Source: Melioribacteraceae bacterium (lineage in GTDB: Bacteria; Bacteroidota; Ignavibacteria; Ignavibacteriales; Melioribacteraceae). Taken from it: a stretch of 33,526 nucleotides of DNA. A program made the translations under genes and the position numbers. The notes below the pieces were generated by a model. It was not told where the DNA came from, ran no database searches, and saw only the letters and a list, made by a program, of their open reading frames with translations. The stretch spans positions 1 through 33,526 of the forward strand of contig JAOADJ010000043.1 of NCBI GenBank assembly GCA_026417375.1, given 5' to 3'. Positions 8,236 to 16,752 of this stretch are shown here, in pieces; the first letter of the stretch is position 1, and every line of letters begins with the position of its first letter.

Positions 8236-10350
8236 ATGGACAAAGCACTTAATATTGGAACTCAAGCCGATTGGATAGTTCTTGTAATTTATATGATTGC
8301 AATGCTTCTCTTCGGAACTTACTTTGCAAAATACAACAAAGACACAAACGATTTTTTCTTCGGTGGAAGAAGATTTACTTGGTGGATTATTGCAATGTCA
8401 ATTGTTGCTACTGGAATTAGTAGCCATAGTTTTGTGAAATACTCAGCAATGGGATTTAAGTATGGATTTTCATCTTCTATGTCATACATAAACGATTGGT
8501 TTTTTGTACCATTCTTCTTGTTTGGTTGGTTACCAATAATCGTTTATTCAAAAATTAGATCCATTCCTGAGTATTTTGAAAGAAGATTTTCGCCTGCCGC
8601 AAGATTTTTTGTTACCATTCTTCAATTACTATACTTGGTGGGTTATGTTGGAATAGGATTTCTAACTATGGGGAAAGCAATTCTTCCATTAATGCCGGAA
8701 TCTATTTCACTATTAGGATTTGAAATACATATTTCTTTAATGGGTCTAATTTGGGTAACAGCAATTGTAGTTGGTATTTATATAACTTTTGGAGGTCAAA
8801 CTGCTGTTATTTTTACAGATTTGGTTCAGGGTGTAATGCTACTATTTGCAGGTTTGCTTGTTTTCTTTTTGGGGGTTTCTTACGTTGGTGGGTTTAGTGA
8901 ATTTTGGAATTTATTACCAACATCATGGAAATTACCTTTTGCCGGATTTAACTCACCTGCTGAATTTAATTCTGTAGGAACATTTTGGGAAGATGCAATA
9001 GCTGGTTCAGTTGGATTTTTGTTCATGAATATGGGATTAATTATGAGATTTATGGCGACTAAAAATGTTCACGAAGGAAGAAAAGCAGCAACAGTTAATA
9101 TTCTTTTTATGCTTCCAATTTCAGCAATTGTTGTTGGTGGTGGTGGTTGGGTTGCAAGAGCTATGTATATTAAAGATCCATCTTTGTTCCCTGAAAATTT
9201 TTCTCCGGATAGTGTGTTCGTATTAGTTTCTCACATTTTGGCTGGTCCTGGAATGTTTGGTTTTATTATAGCTTCTATTGCAGCAGCATTAATGTCAACT
9301 GTAAGTACTTTGTTAAATGCTACTGCTGCAATTTGGGTTAATGATGTTGATAGACCAATAAGAATTTGGTTGAAAAAAATTAATAAAAATGACAAGCAAG
9401 ATGAAGTTCATGCAATGAAAGTTGCAAGAATTGCAACAATGTGCTTTACCTTGCTTGGGGTATTAGCAGTTTATGCATTTAATTCATATCCAACTGTTTA
9501 TCAAGCTCATGCCTTTTTTCATGCAACTTTAACTCCTCCTTTAATGGTTGCAATATTTTTTGGAGCTTTTTGGAAAAAATTTACTCCCGCGGGTTTGATT
9601 ACTACCGTAATAGGAGGAATTTTACTAATGCTTTTGGGCAATAGATATCCATTGGAATTAATTGGACCTATATCACATGGAACTCCATTTGACCCCAAAC
9701 ATCCATTTACTTATATGGCAGCTCTATATAATTTAATTGTTTGTAGTGGAGTAGCTGTTATTGTTACATTATCTCAAAAACAATTACAAAAAATTTCTAA
9801 TATTATTAAGAAAAGCTCTAATAATAAATTAGTTATGAATTTTTTAATTGTTCTTAGCATTTTAATAATAATTTTAGATTTAGTTGTTGTTTTTGGAAAA
9901 GTAAATACCTTACCTCTATTTGTAATTTTCTTTTTAACTTTATTAATGAGTGGTATTGTTGCATTGTTAACAACACATTTTGTTAAATATGACCCAGAAA
10001 TACAAACTTCTGGTTTGACTGTTTGGTCAATTCATAAAGCGAAAGAATGGTTTAAGGGAAGAAAACTAAATGAAAAAGAAGGTGAAATTGTAAGAGTCCA
10101 CTTTAAAGTAATTGACGGAGATGAAGATGAAATTAATTTTTCTCATAAAGATATGAATAAAATGGCAGCAGAAGAGGGTGATTTTGTTTATATAACAGAT
10201 ACTAGAAAATGGTTAGGTGGTTTGAAATCTTGTCATTCTGTTTATGGAAAACCACATGATGAAGATGGTGTAGTTTACATTAGAAATTTACATTTGGAAA
10301 AGGGATTATTTGTTCCCGGTAAAGTATTAGAAGCAGAGAAAGAAATGTAA
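8236..10350 (+). CDS. Sodium:solute symporter (SSS family) with C-terminal soluble domain
   Basis: A 704-residue inner-membrane transporter of the SSS family, which uses the sodium gradient to import sugars, amino acids or other small solutes. The N-terminal half carries typical signatures: YFAKYNKDTNDFFFGGR after helix 1, and ATGISSHSF in the next helix, where sodium-coupling residues are expected. About 13-15 hydrophobic segments reach to about residue 580. The last about 120 residues are hydrophilic and acidic (for example DGDEDEINF, EEGDFVYITD) and exceed the usual SSS length; I do not recognise that domain. The substrate is not evident. It is co-transcribed with the 70-residue membrane protein and is followed by a bidirectional terminator. 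Confidence 0.93.
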   Translation: MDKALNIGTQADWIVLVIYMIAMLLFGTYFAKYNKDTNDFFFGGRRFTWWIIAMSIVATGISSHSFVKYSAMGFKYGFSSSMSYINDWFFVPFFLFGWLPIIVYSKIRSIPEYFERRFSPAARFFVTILQLLYLVGYVGIGFLTMGKAILPLMPESISLLGFEIHISLMGLIWVTAIVVGIYITFGGQTAVIFTDLVQGVMLLFAGLLVFFLGVSYVGGFSEFWNLLPTSWKLPFAGFNSPAEFNSVGTFWEDAIAGSVGFLFMNMGLIMRFMATKNVHEGRKAATVNILFMLPISAIVVGGGGWVARAMYIKDPSLFPENFSPDSVFVLVSHILAGPGMFGFIIASIAAALMSTVSTLLNATAAIWVNDVDRPIRIWLKKINKNDKQDEVHAMKVARIATMCFTLLGVLAVYAFNSYPTVYQAHAFFHATLTPPLMVAIFFGAFWKKFTPAGLITTVIGGILLMLLGNRYPLELIGPISHGTPFDPKHPFTYMAALYNLIVCSGVAVIVTLSQKQLQKISNIIKKSSNNKLVMNFLIVLSILIIILDLVVVFGKVNTLPLFVIFFLTLLMSGIVALLTTHFVKYDPEIQTSGLTVWSIHKAKEWFKGRKLNEKEGEIVRVHFKVIDGDEDEINFSHKDMNKMAAEEGDFVYITDTRKWLGGLKSCHSVYGKPHDEDGVVYIRNLHLEKGLFVPGKVLEAEKEM

Positions 10351-10369
10351 AGTATCAGTATTTCTTCTT

Positions 10370-10402
10370 TAAAGTGGCAAAGAATTTTTCTATGCCACTT
10401 TA
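10370..10402. terminator. Bidirectional terminator between convergent genes
   Basis: TAAAGTGGCA (10370-10379) and TGCCACTTTA (10393-10402) make a perfect 10-bp stem with a 13-base loop, in the 53-base gap between the converging symporter and PorQ-like genes. T-rich DNA flanks the stem on both strands. Confidence 0.8.
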
Positions 10403-10403
10403 T

Positions 10404-11510
10404 TTATTCTTCATTAAAAAAAATATCATTCATTCTGATTGTAATACCTGCTGCCGATAAAGTTTTTTTAGATTTAATTATTTGTCCATTTTGATTGTAC
10501 ATTTCAATTTGATTAATCGGAATAAAAGCATAATCAGCTGAAATGGTTAAAGGTATTTCAACACCAAATTTGTTAAGTGGTAAATTAAGTCCAAAACCAT
10601 ATCTTAAAATTGGTTTAGCTCTATCGTAAAGTAAATTATTTTCTGGTAATTGAATTGAACCAATTCTTATCAAAAACATTTCTTTTATTTGAATTTGTGT
10701 TCCAATTCCCCAATAGTCAACATCACCTATTTCTTTTTTAAGTGGATTTAATAAGCTTTTGTAATTTCCTGTTAATAAAATTTGAAAATCATTTTTTGTT
10801 TCATTGCTTTTAAATTGCAAATTGTAAGCAAAACCAATTTTGAAATATCTTGGAAGTCTTACAATTCTATAATCATTACTAAAAATAAAATCTTTCTCTT
10901 TATAATCTGTTCCAAAATTTTGAAGTGTAGTGCCAATTGTTACTTCGTGTTGAGATTTTAAAGATGAATATTTAAAAACTGAATAAAGCAACCCAAAATC
11001 TAAAAGAATTGCTGTGTTTGATTCTAAATTTAAACCAATTCCTAAATCACTAATTCTTTTGTGGTCAAAAAATTTAAGATTAACTCCTGCATTAAAATTT
11101 TTGAAAATTAATTTTGACAGAGAAAAAATTAAGGTACTGTTTCTTTCATCGCTTTGACTGTTAAATAAAGATTTTCCAGCATGAAATTCGTTATAAGCAA
11201 TACCAAAATCTCCAATTTGTAATTTTAAAGTTCCACCAACAGATTTGTATTTGAAAGTTTCAGTTTCACTTATCCAATTAAAAGAACGTGTATGATAAAA
11301 AAGTGTGGTATTATTTTTTTGAAACAAGTTAGCTGGGTTTTCAATAAATGATGAAGGGCTAAAATAATTTGCTACAAAGGATTCTCCCATAGCAATACTT
11401 ACAGGATTAATTACGACATCAAGAGAAGTGTTTTTGTAATTAAATGAATTGAATAGTGATTGAGAAAAAATTGCTGATGTTAAAAACAAAATAAAAAACA
11501 AATTTTTCAT
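10404..11510 (-). CDS. PorV/PorQ-family outer-membrane protein
   Basis: A 368-residue protein with a signal peptide (1-16, ending FSQ). The N-terminal motif NPVSIAMGESFVA followed by FIENPANLF fits the PorV/PorQ/UPF0164 group (compare SMGEA and YNPAG in classic members). The remainder is strand-rich and fits a FadL-like outer-membrane barrel. In T9SS bacteria PorV carries cargo to the surface sortase, while PorQ belongs to the attachment complex. The divergent motif here fits PorQ slightly better, but I would not commit. Its ATG overlaps the stop of the serine hydrolase gene (ATGA), so the two are coupled. Confidence 0.8.
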   Translation of the reverse strand: MKNLFFILFLTSAIFSQSLFNSFNYKNTSLDVVINPVSIAMGESFVANYFSPSSFIENPANLFQKNNTTLFYHTRSFNWISETETFKYKSVGGTLKLQIGDFGIAYNEFHAGKSLFNSQSDERNSTLIFSLSKLIFKNFNAGVNLKFFDHKRISDLGIGLNLESNTAILLDFGLLYSVFKYSSLKSQHEVTIGTTLQNFGTDYKEKDFIFSNDYRIVRLPRYFKIGFAYNLQFKSNETKNDFQILLTGNYKSLLNPLKKEIGDVDYWGIGTQIQIKEMFLIRIGSIQLPENNLLYDRAKPILRYGFGLNLPLNKFGVEIPLTISADYAFIPINQIEMYNQNGQIIKSKKTLSAAGITIRMNDIFFNEE

Positions 11511-12997
11511 TTTGACCTTTCAAAAAATAATTCTGTAAAAATAAAATCGGGAGAATTAGGAACTTCAATTGTAAAATGTTTAATATTTGCATTAAAGTCC
11601 ATATCAAATTTTACCCAACCACGAGTAAGAAAATCATCTTCCCAATCAATATAAAAAGTATCGAAGTGATAATGTTTTAATTCACCTTTGAAAGTTGGTG
11701 ATGGCAAAAATTGAAGAAATAATTTTCCATCTTTTAATAAAACTTCAGCTTTGCCATACATTTTATCTTCATAGATTCCACAATATTTTTCCAATGGTAA
11801 AGAAGATTTTGTATTTTTAATTCTAACTTCTTCTCTTCTTTTATTTTCTTTTTCAAAATTTTCAATTCTTCTTTTCCAATTTTCCAACATAGTTTTGTTC
11901 CAATCTTTTGCTTCAGGCAAAAAGAATGTTTCCATTATATAGTTTCTAATTGCAGTTACCATTCCAGTTTCTGAATTGCTTAAAATTACTAAACCAAAAT
12001 TTTCTTCAGGAATAATTGAAACATCTGAAATCATACCAGGCATTCCTCCACCATGATTTAATAATTTTTTCCCATTCCAATATCTGATAAACCAACCAAG
12101 TCCATAATTCATATTTTCAATTGGAGTTTGATTCGACCACATTTCATTTGCTTGTCGTTCACTAAAAATTTGTTTTCCGTTGAATTTCCCTTTTTTAAGT
12201 TGAAGACGAATCCATTTTGACATATCATTAACATTAGAATTAATTGCACCAGCAGGGGCAACAGTTTCAATTGAATAAAAATCTTTGAATGTTGTTAATT
12301 TATCATTTTCATATTTATGTGGAAAAGCAAAATTGCCGAGTTTTTTCATCTCATCAATCGAAGTTGTGGTTCTGTTCAACCCAAGAGGATTAAAGAAATG
12401 AGCTTTAATGTAATCGCTCCAAATTGTGTCTGTTACAACAGGAATTATTTCTCCAGCAACACTAAACATAATATTCTGATAACCATATTTGCTTCTAAAA
12501 CTTGAAGTTGGTTTCAAAAACTTTGCACGTTTTATTACTTCTTTTGAATTATAAGTAGAACCTAACCACAGAATATCTCCGCTAAAAGTAGCCAAACCAC
12601 TTCGATGAGTTACCAAATCTCTTATTGTAATTTCTTTAGTAACATAAGTATCATACATTTGAAAAGAGGGGAGAAAATCAATTACTTTATCATCCCAATT
12701 AATTTTGCCACGATCAACCAATGTTGCAAGTGCAGCAGTAGTAAATGCTTTTGAGCAAGATGCAATCATAAAATTCGTATTTTCATCAACTGGTTCATTT
12801 GTACGGATATCTCTAACTCCATATCCTTTTGAAAAAATCAGAGAATCATTTTTAACAATTGCAACAGCAAAACCTGGCATTTTCCAATCATTCATTGACT
12901 TTTGTATATAATTATCAATTTTTTCAAGTTTTTCATTTCCTTGAGAAAAAGTTAATGTTACATATAAAAAGAATAATAGAAATAATTTTGACTTCAT
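11507..12997 (-). CDS. Serine hydrolase, class C beta-lactamase fold
   Basis: A 496-residue exported protein. Residues 1-18 form a signal peptide (ending FSQ). The beta-lactamase-related domain covers about 22-360 with the full active-site set: SCSK (S80 nucleophile, K83), YQN (Y173-N175) and HGG (315-317). A C-terminal beta-rich region (about 395-496) resembles the DUF3471-type domain often fused to this group. Members include D-aminopeptidases, esterases and penicillin-binding-like proteins; true resistance activity is unlikely from sequence alone. It is translated together with the PorQ-like protein downstream. It faces the pectinesterase gene across a 163-base divergent promoter region. 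Confidence 0.9.
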   Translation of the reverse strand: MKSKLFLLFFLYVTLTFSQGNEKLEKIDNYIQKSMNDWKMPGFAVAIVKNDSLIFSKGYGVRDIRTNEPVDENTNFMIASCSKAFTTAALATLVDRGKINWDDKVIDFLPSFQMYDTYVTKEITIRDLVTHRSGLATFSGDILWLGSTYNSKEVIKRAKFLKPTSSFRSKYGYQNIMFSVAGEIIPVVTDTIWSDYIKAHFFNPLGLNRTTTSIDEMKKLGNFAFPHKYENDKLTTFKDFYSIETVAPAGAINSNVNDMSKWIRLQLKKGKFNGKQIFSERQANEMWSNQTPIENMNYGLGWFIRYWNGKKLLNHGGGMPGMISDVSIIPEENFGLVILSNSETGMVTAIRNYIMETFFLPEAKDWNKTMLENWKRRIENFEKENKRREEVRIKNTKSSLPLEKYCGIYEDKMYGKAEVLLKDGKLFLQFLPSPTFKGELKHYHFDTFYIDWEDDFLTRGWVKFDMDFNANIKHFTIEVPNSPDFIFTELFFERSK

Positions 12998-13097
12998 GAA
13001 TTCCTCAACTTTAATAATGAATAAAATAAGATTTATTTATTACAAATTAAAACTTCTTAAAATTATTAATCAAAAAAGATGAAAAAAGATAAAAATG

Positions 13098-13150
13098 TTG
13101 CATTTTAAAAATCTTTTAGGCAAATTAATTATCAATAAAGTAAACGATAA
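13098..13150 (+). promoter_or_regulatory. Promoter/operator of the pectin locus, copy 1
   Basis: Upstream of the pectinesterase, TTGCAT (13098-13103) is followed after 17 bases by CAAATTA (13121), then ATAAAGTAAAC (13135-13145), one base, and ATAA (13147-13150). TTATC (13129-13133) and GATAA (13146-13150) form a dyad around the core. The same elements occur at identical spacing at 18378-18430. The TTG box would act as a -35 element. The core overlaps the expected start of transcription and lies 10 bases before the ATG, so a repressor is the likeliest partner. Confidence 0.6.
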
Positions 13151-13160
13151 AGGATAATTT

Positions 13161-15644
13161 ATGAAAAAAATACTTTTCTTATTGATTGTTTTATTTTCAA
13201 ATAATTTTTCTCAAGATTTCTCAGCTTTTTGGAAAATGGATGCAACAACTCAAAATGCAGTAACTGTCTCAGGAGCAATTTTAGCAAATGACCAAAAAAT
13301 TGTCGGGTTAGGTATTAATGGTTGGGCTGGAAATAACAATGCAGCAAAACTTTATTCAACAACCGGCGGAAACACAGTTTTAGGTTTTTGGCCAAATGAA
13401 AATGAATATAATTCTGAAAGATATGCTGAATACTTAGTGAAAGCCAAAAATAATGGTTCGTTAAAAGTTAGCAACATAAAATTTGAAATTGGAAATAGCG
13501 GTGGATCGGATAATTTAAGGGCAGACTTTTTTTATAGCACAGATGATTTTAAAACATCAACCAGAATTGGAACAACTGTTTCATTATTAAATAAAGCAAT
13601 GCAAACAATTGAATTTTCTTCATTAAATGTAACTGCAGAGAATGGAAAATCTTTTACTTTTAGAATTTTTCTTTGGGCAACAAATGGTGGAGCAACTTCA
13701 GGAAAATATGCAAACATTCAAAACTTAGAAATAAAGGGAACAACATCAGGTGCATCGGTTGAATTACCATCAATTTCAACAAATGCGGCAACATATGTTT
13801 CAACTACATTTTTAACAATTGGTGGAAAAATTACTTCTGATGGTGGCGCTAATATTGATTCACGTGGAGTTTGTTGGAATTCAACAGGTTCACCAACTAT
13901 TAATAATAGCAAAATTAATCTTGGTAATGGTGTCGGAACATTTTCCACTAAAATTCAAACTTTGCAACCAAATACAACTTACTATTTCAGAGCTTTTGCT
14001 ACAAATAGTGCTGGCACTGCCTATGGAAATGAAATAGTTGTAACAACATTAGCTCAAAAAACAGTGCCTAAAATTACTACAACGGCAATTAGTAATATAT
14101 TAGCAAAGTCTGCTCAATCAGGTGGAAATATTTCAGATTGGGGTGGTGATAGTATAAAGGTAAAAGGCATTTGTTGGAGTAAAAATCAAAATCCTACAAT
14201 TAATAATTCATTTACGGAAAATGGAAGTGATATTTCTACTTTTACTTCGGTAATGTCAAATTTAGAACCATCAACTACTTATTATGTTCGTGCTTATGCA
14301 ATAAATTCAATTGGTATTGGATATGGAAATGAATTATCATTTACAACACAAGCTGTTGCTCCGAATGTTAAAAAAGTAGTTGCTAAAGATGGTAGTGGTG
14401 ATTACAAAACAGTTCAGGAAGCATTTGATAATGTTCCAGATTTTTATACAGGTACATGGACTATTTTTGTTAAAAAAGGTACTTACAAAGAAAAATTACT
14501 TCTTTCATCAAAAAAAGTAAATGTTATTCTTGAAGGAGAAGATAGAGATAATACAATACTTACTTATGATGATTATTCAGGCAGGGTTGTAAATGGTGTT
14601 ACATTAGGTACATCAACTTCATATAGTGTAGCAATTGATGCAAGTGATTTCATTGCAAAGAATATAACATTTCAAAATACTTCAACTGTAGCTCAGGCTG
14701 TTGCTTTAAGAATTCAAGGTGACAGACATTCATTTTATAATTGCAAATTACTTGGATATCAAGATACATATTATACTTGGGGTGGAAGTGGTGTAGGAAG
14801 AAGTTACATGAAAAATTGTTTTATCGAAGGGTCAGTTGATTTTATTTTTGGTAGAAATATAGTTGTTTTTGATAACTGTACAATTAATATAAACCGAAAC
14901 GCAGGAACTTTAACAGCAGCAAGTACAGATGAATCATCAAAATTTGGGTACGTATTCTTAAATTGTAAAATAACATATAATAAAATAGGTTTTGACAATA
15001 ACCCAATCACTTCATTTTATTTAGGAAGACCATGGCAAAATTCACCAAGGACTGTTTTTATAAAATGTGAAGAACCCGATGCACTTAACGCACAAGGTTG
15101 GCTAACATGGAATGTTACTCCAGCATTATATGCTGAATATAAATGTTATGGTGCGGGCTCAGATTTTTCAAAAAGATTAAATATTTCAAGACAATTAACT
15201 GATAATGAAGCAAAAGATTACAACATTAAAAATATTTTCTCAAAAAATTCTTCGCCTTCTTTCAGCAATGATTGGCTTCCTGATACAACAATAACTACTT
15301 CAATTAAAAACGAAAATGATGTAGGTTTTATTCCAAATGATTTTGAATTGTACCAGAATTATCCAAATCCTTTTAATCCCGAAACTGTAATTAAATATAA
15401 AATTCCATCAAATAATATTTCTAACGATAAACTTTTTGTTACATTAAAAATTTATGATGTAATTGGAAACGACATTGCAACACTTGTTAATGATTATCAA
15501 ACTCCGGGAATTTATAACTATAATTTTTCTCTCACTAATCATAAATTATCAAGTGGGGTTTACTTTTATCAATTAATTGTAAAAAATATTTCAAACAATG
15601 AATACTTGTTTTCAAGCACAAAAAAATTTGTTTTGATGAAGTGA
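13161..15644 (+). CDS. Secreted pectin methylesterase (CE8), T9SS cargo
   Basis: An 827-residue enzyme that removes methyl esters from pectin outside the cell. Order: signal peptide 1-18; an unassigned beta-sandwich about 20-195; two repeats of about 95 residues (about 200-395), each with RGVCWN/KGICWS and the close TTYYFRAFATNS/TTYYVRAYAINS, like fibronectin III; pectinesterase domain about 405-690. The catalytic set is complete: Q512 in AQAVAL, D535 in GYQDT, D560 in VDFIFG, and R623 in LGRPW. The sorting tail starts at Q732 (QNYPNPFNPET), marking it for T9SS export and surface attachment. It is the first gene of the plus-strand polysaccharide locus, behind a shared operator-like element. 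Confidence 0.95.
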   Translation: MKKILFLLIVLFSNNFSQDFSAFWKMDATTQNAVTVSGAILANDQKIVGLGINGWAGNNNAAKLYSTTGGNTVLGFWPNENEYNSERYAEYLVKAKNNGSLKVSNIKFEIGNSGGSDNLRADFFYSTDDFKTSTRIGTTVSLLNKAMQTIEFSSLNVTAENGKSFTFRIFLWATNGGATSGKYANIQNLEIKGTTSGASVELPSISTNAATYVSTTFLTIGGKITSDGGANIDSRGVCWNSTGSPTINNSKINLGNGVGTFSTKIQTLQPNTTYYFRAFATNSAGTAYGNEIVVTTLAQKTVPKITTTAISNILAKSAQSGGNISDWGGDSIKVKGICWSKNQNPTINNSFTENGSDISTFTSVMSNLEPSTTYYVRAYAINSIGIGYGNELSFTTQAVAPNVKKVVAKDGSGDYKTVQEAFDNVPDFYTGTWTIFVKKGTYKEKLLLSSKKVNVILEGEDRDNTILTYDDYSGRVVNGVTLGTSTSYSVAIDASDFIAKNITFQNTSTVAQAVALRIQGDRHSFYNCKLLGYQDTYYTWGGSGVGRSYMKNCFIEGSVDFIFGRNIVVFDNCTININRNAGTLTAASTDESSKFGYVFLNCKITYNKIGFDNNPITSFYLGRPWQNSPRTVFIKCEEPDALNAQGWLTWNVTPALYAEYKCYGAGSDFSKRLNISRQLTDNEAKDYNIKNIFSKNSSPSFSNDWLPDTTITTSIKNENDVGFIPNDFELYQNYPNPFNPETVIKYKIPSNNISNDKLFVTLKIYDVIGNDIATLVNDYQTPGIYNYNFSLTNHKLSSGVYFYQLIVKNISNNEYLFSSTKKFVLMK

Positions 15645-15655
15645 GTTTAAGTCTT

Positions 15656-15690
15656 TCTTTCCTTATCTTTATATGAAATTTTAGGAAAGA
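15656..15690 (+). promoter_or_regulatory. Hairpin covering the GH16 ribosome binding site
   Basis: TCTTTCCT (15656-15663) pairs perfectly with AGGAAAGA (15683-15690), 8 bp with a 19-base loop. The right arm is the Shine-Dalgarno-like sequence 5 bases before the GH16 start codon. It could limit GH16 translation or be chance in AT-rich DNA. Confidence 0.35.
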
Positions 15691-15695
15691 TATTA

Positions 15696-16748
15696 ATGAA
15701 AAAAGTTATTCTATTTATTACAATTATTATTTATTCAAATATATTTTCACAAAGCTGGAAATTAATTTGGTCAGATGAATTTGATGGACCGACAATAAAT
15801 TCATCTTTCTGGACTTTTGAAATTGGAACTGGTACAAATGGTTGGGGGAATAATGAACTTCAATATTATACAAGTAGAACAGAAAATGCTAAAATAGAAA
15901 ATGGAATGTTAGTTATAACAGCGCATCAAGAGCCATATAGTGGTAGAAATTATACAAGCGCCAGAATGAAAACACAAGGGAAAAAAAGTTTTAAATACGG
16001 AAAAATTGAAGCAAAAATGAAATTGCCTGTTGGTAAAGGTTCTTGGCCAGCTTTTTGGATGTTGGGGGATAATATTACTTTTGTAGGTTGGCCAAAATGT
16101 GGTGAAATTGATATAATGGAACATGTTAATAATGATCCTGCTGTTTATGGAACAATTCACTATGATAATAATGGACATGTCTCAAGAGGGGGAAATAAAA
16201 ATGTTGATGTTACAGATTTTCATTTATATTCAATCGAGTGGGATGCAAATACTATTAAGTGGTTTGTTGATGGTGTTCAATATTATTCTGTTTTTATTGT
16301 TAATGGAATTAATAGCACAGAAGAATTTCATAATCCATTTTTCATTATTCTTAATCTTGCAATTGGTGGTAATTGGCCCGGTAGTCCCGATGGAACAATG
16401 CAATTCCCAATTTATATGTATGTTGATTATGTAAGAGTTTATGAATTAACTACTAATATTGAAAAAATAAAAAATGAAATACCAAACGAAATTAAACTTG
16501 AACAAAATTTCCCAAATCCATTTAATCCAACGACAAATATTAAATTTTCAATACCTAACGATGCATTAACTAAATTAACAATTTATGATTTACTTGGAAA
16601 CGAGGTTGAAGTTCTTGTTAATAATTTTTTAACTGCAGGAAATTATAATTACAATTTTAACACCAAAGATCTGACAAGTGGAATTTATTTTTACAAATTA
16701 CAAGTTGGTAATTATGTACAAACCAAAAAAATGATATTATTAAAATAG
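15696..16748 (+). CDS. Secreted GH16 endo-beta-glucanase (laminarinase-like), T9SS cargo
   Basis: A 350-residue glycoside hydrolase of family 16, which cuts beta-1,3 or beta-1,3/1,4 glucans internally with retention. Residues 1-18 are a signal peptide. The GH16 domain (about 20-250) opens with KLIWSDEFDG and has the catalytic motif GEIDIMEH, giving E137 as nucleophile, D139 as helper and E142 as acid/base. ARMKTQGKKSFKYGK and GSWPAFWMLG are further family marks. The T9SS tail begins at Q270 (QNFPNPFNPTT). The tail is 83 residues long and aligns without gaps to that of the small secreted protein ending at 19297. Exact glucan specificity cannot be read from sequence. Confidence 0.94.
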   Translation: MKKVILFITIIIYSNIFSQSWKLIWSDEFDGPTINSSFWTFEIGTGTNGWGNNELQYYTSRTENAKIENGMLVITAHQEPYSGRNYTSARMKTQGKKSFKYGKIEAKMKLPVGKGSWPAFWMLGDNITFVGWPKCGEIDIMEHVNNDPAVYGTIHYDNNGHVSRGGNKNVDVTDFHLYSIEWDANTIKWFVDGVQYYSVFIVNGINSTEEFHNPFFIILNLAIGGNWPGSPDGTMQFPIYMYVDYVRVYELTTNIEKIKNEIPNEIKLEQNFPNPFNPTTNIKFSIPNDALTKLTIYDLLGNEVEVLVNNFLTAGNYNYNFNTKDLTSGIYFYKLQVGNYVQTKKMILLK

Positions 16749-16752
16749 AGCT

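Noticed and set aside
11507-12997. Antibiotic-resistance beta-lactamase
   Set aside because: The active-site motifs fit the wide class C-fold serine hydrolase group, but the length, C-terminal domain and neighbourhood point to a peptidase or esterase-type relative rather than a resistance enzyme.
13755-14350. Tandem DNA repeat in the pectinesterase
   Set aside because: The two FnIII-like modules are related at the protein level only; the DNA has diverged, so it is not a repeat array or CRISPR.
16123-16434. A 103-codon plus-strand open frame inside the GH16 gene
   Set aside because: It is a shifted frame within a gene with intact catalytic motifs, dominated by I/L/M codons from AT-rich DNA.
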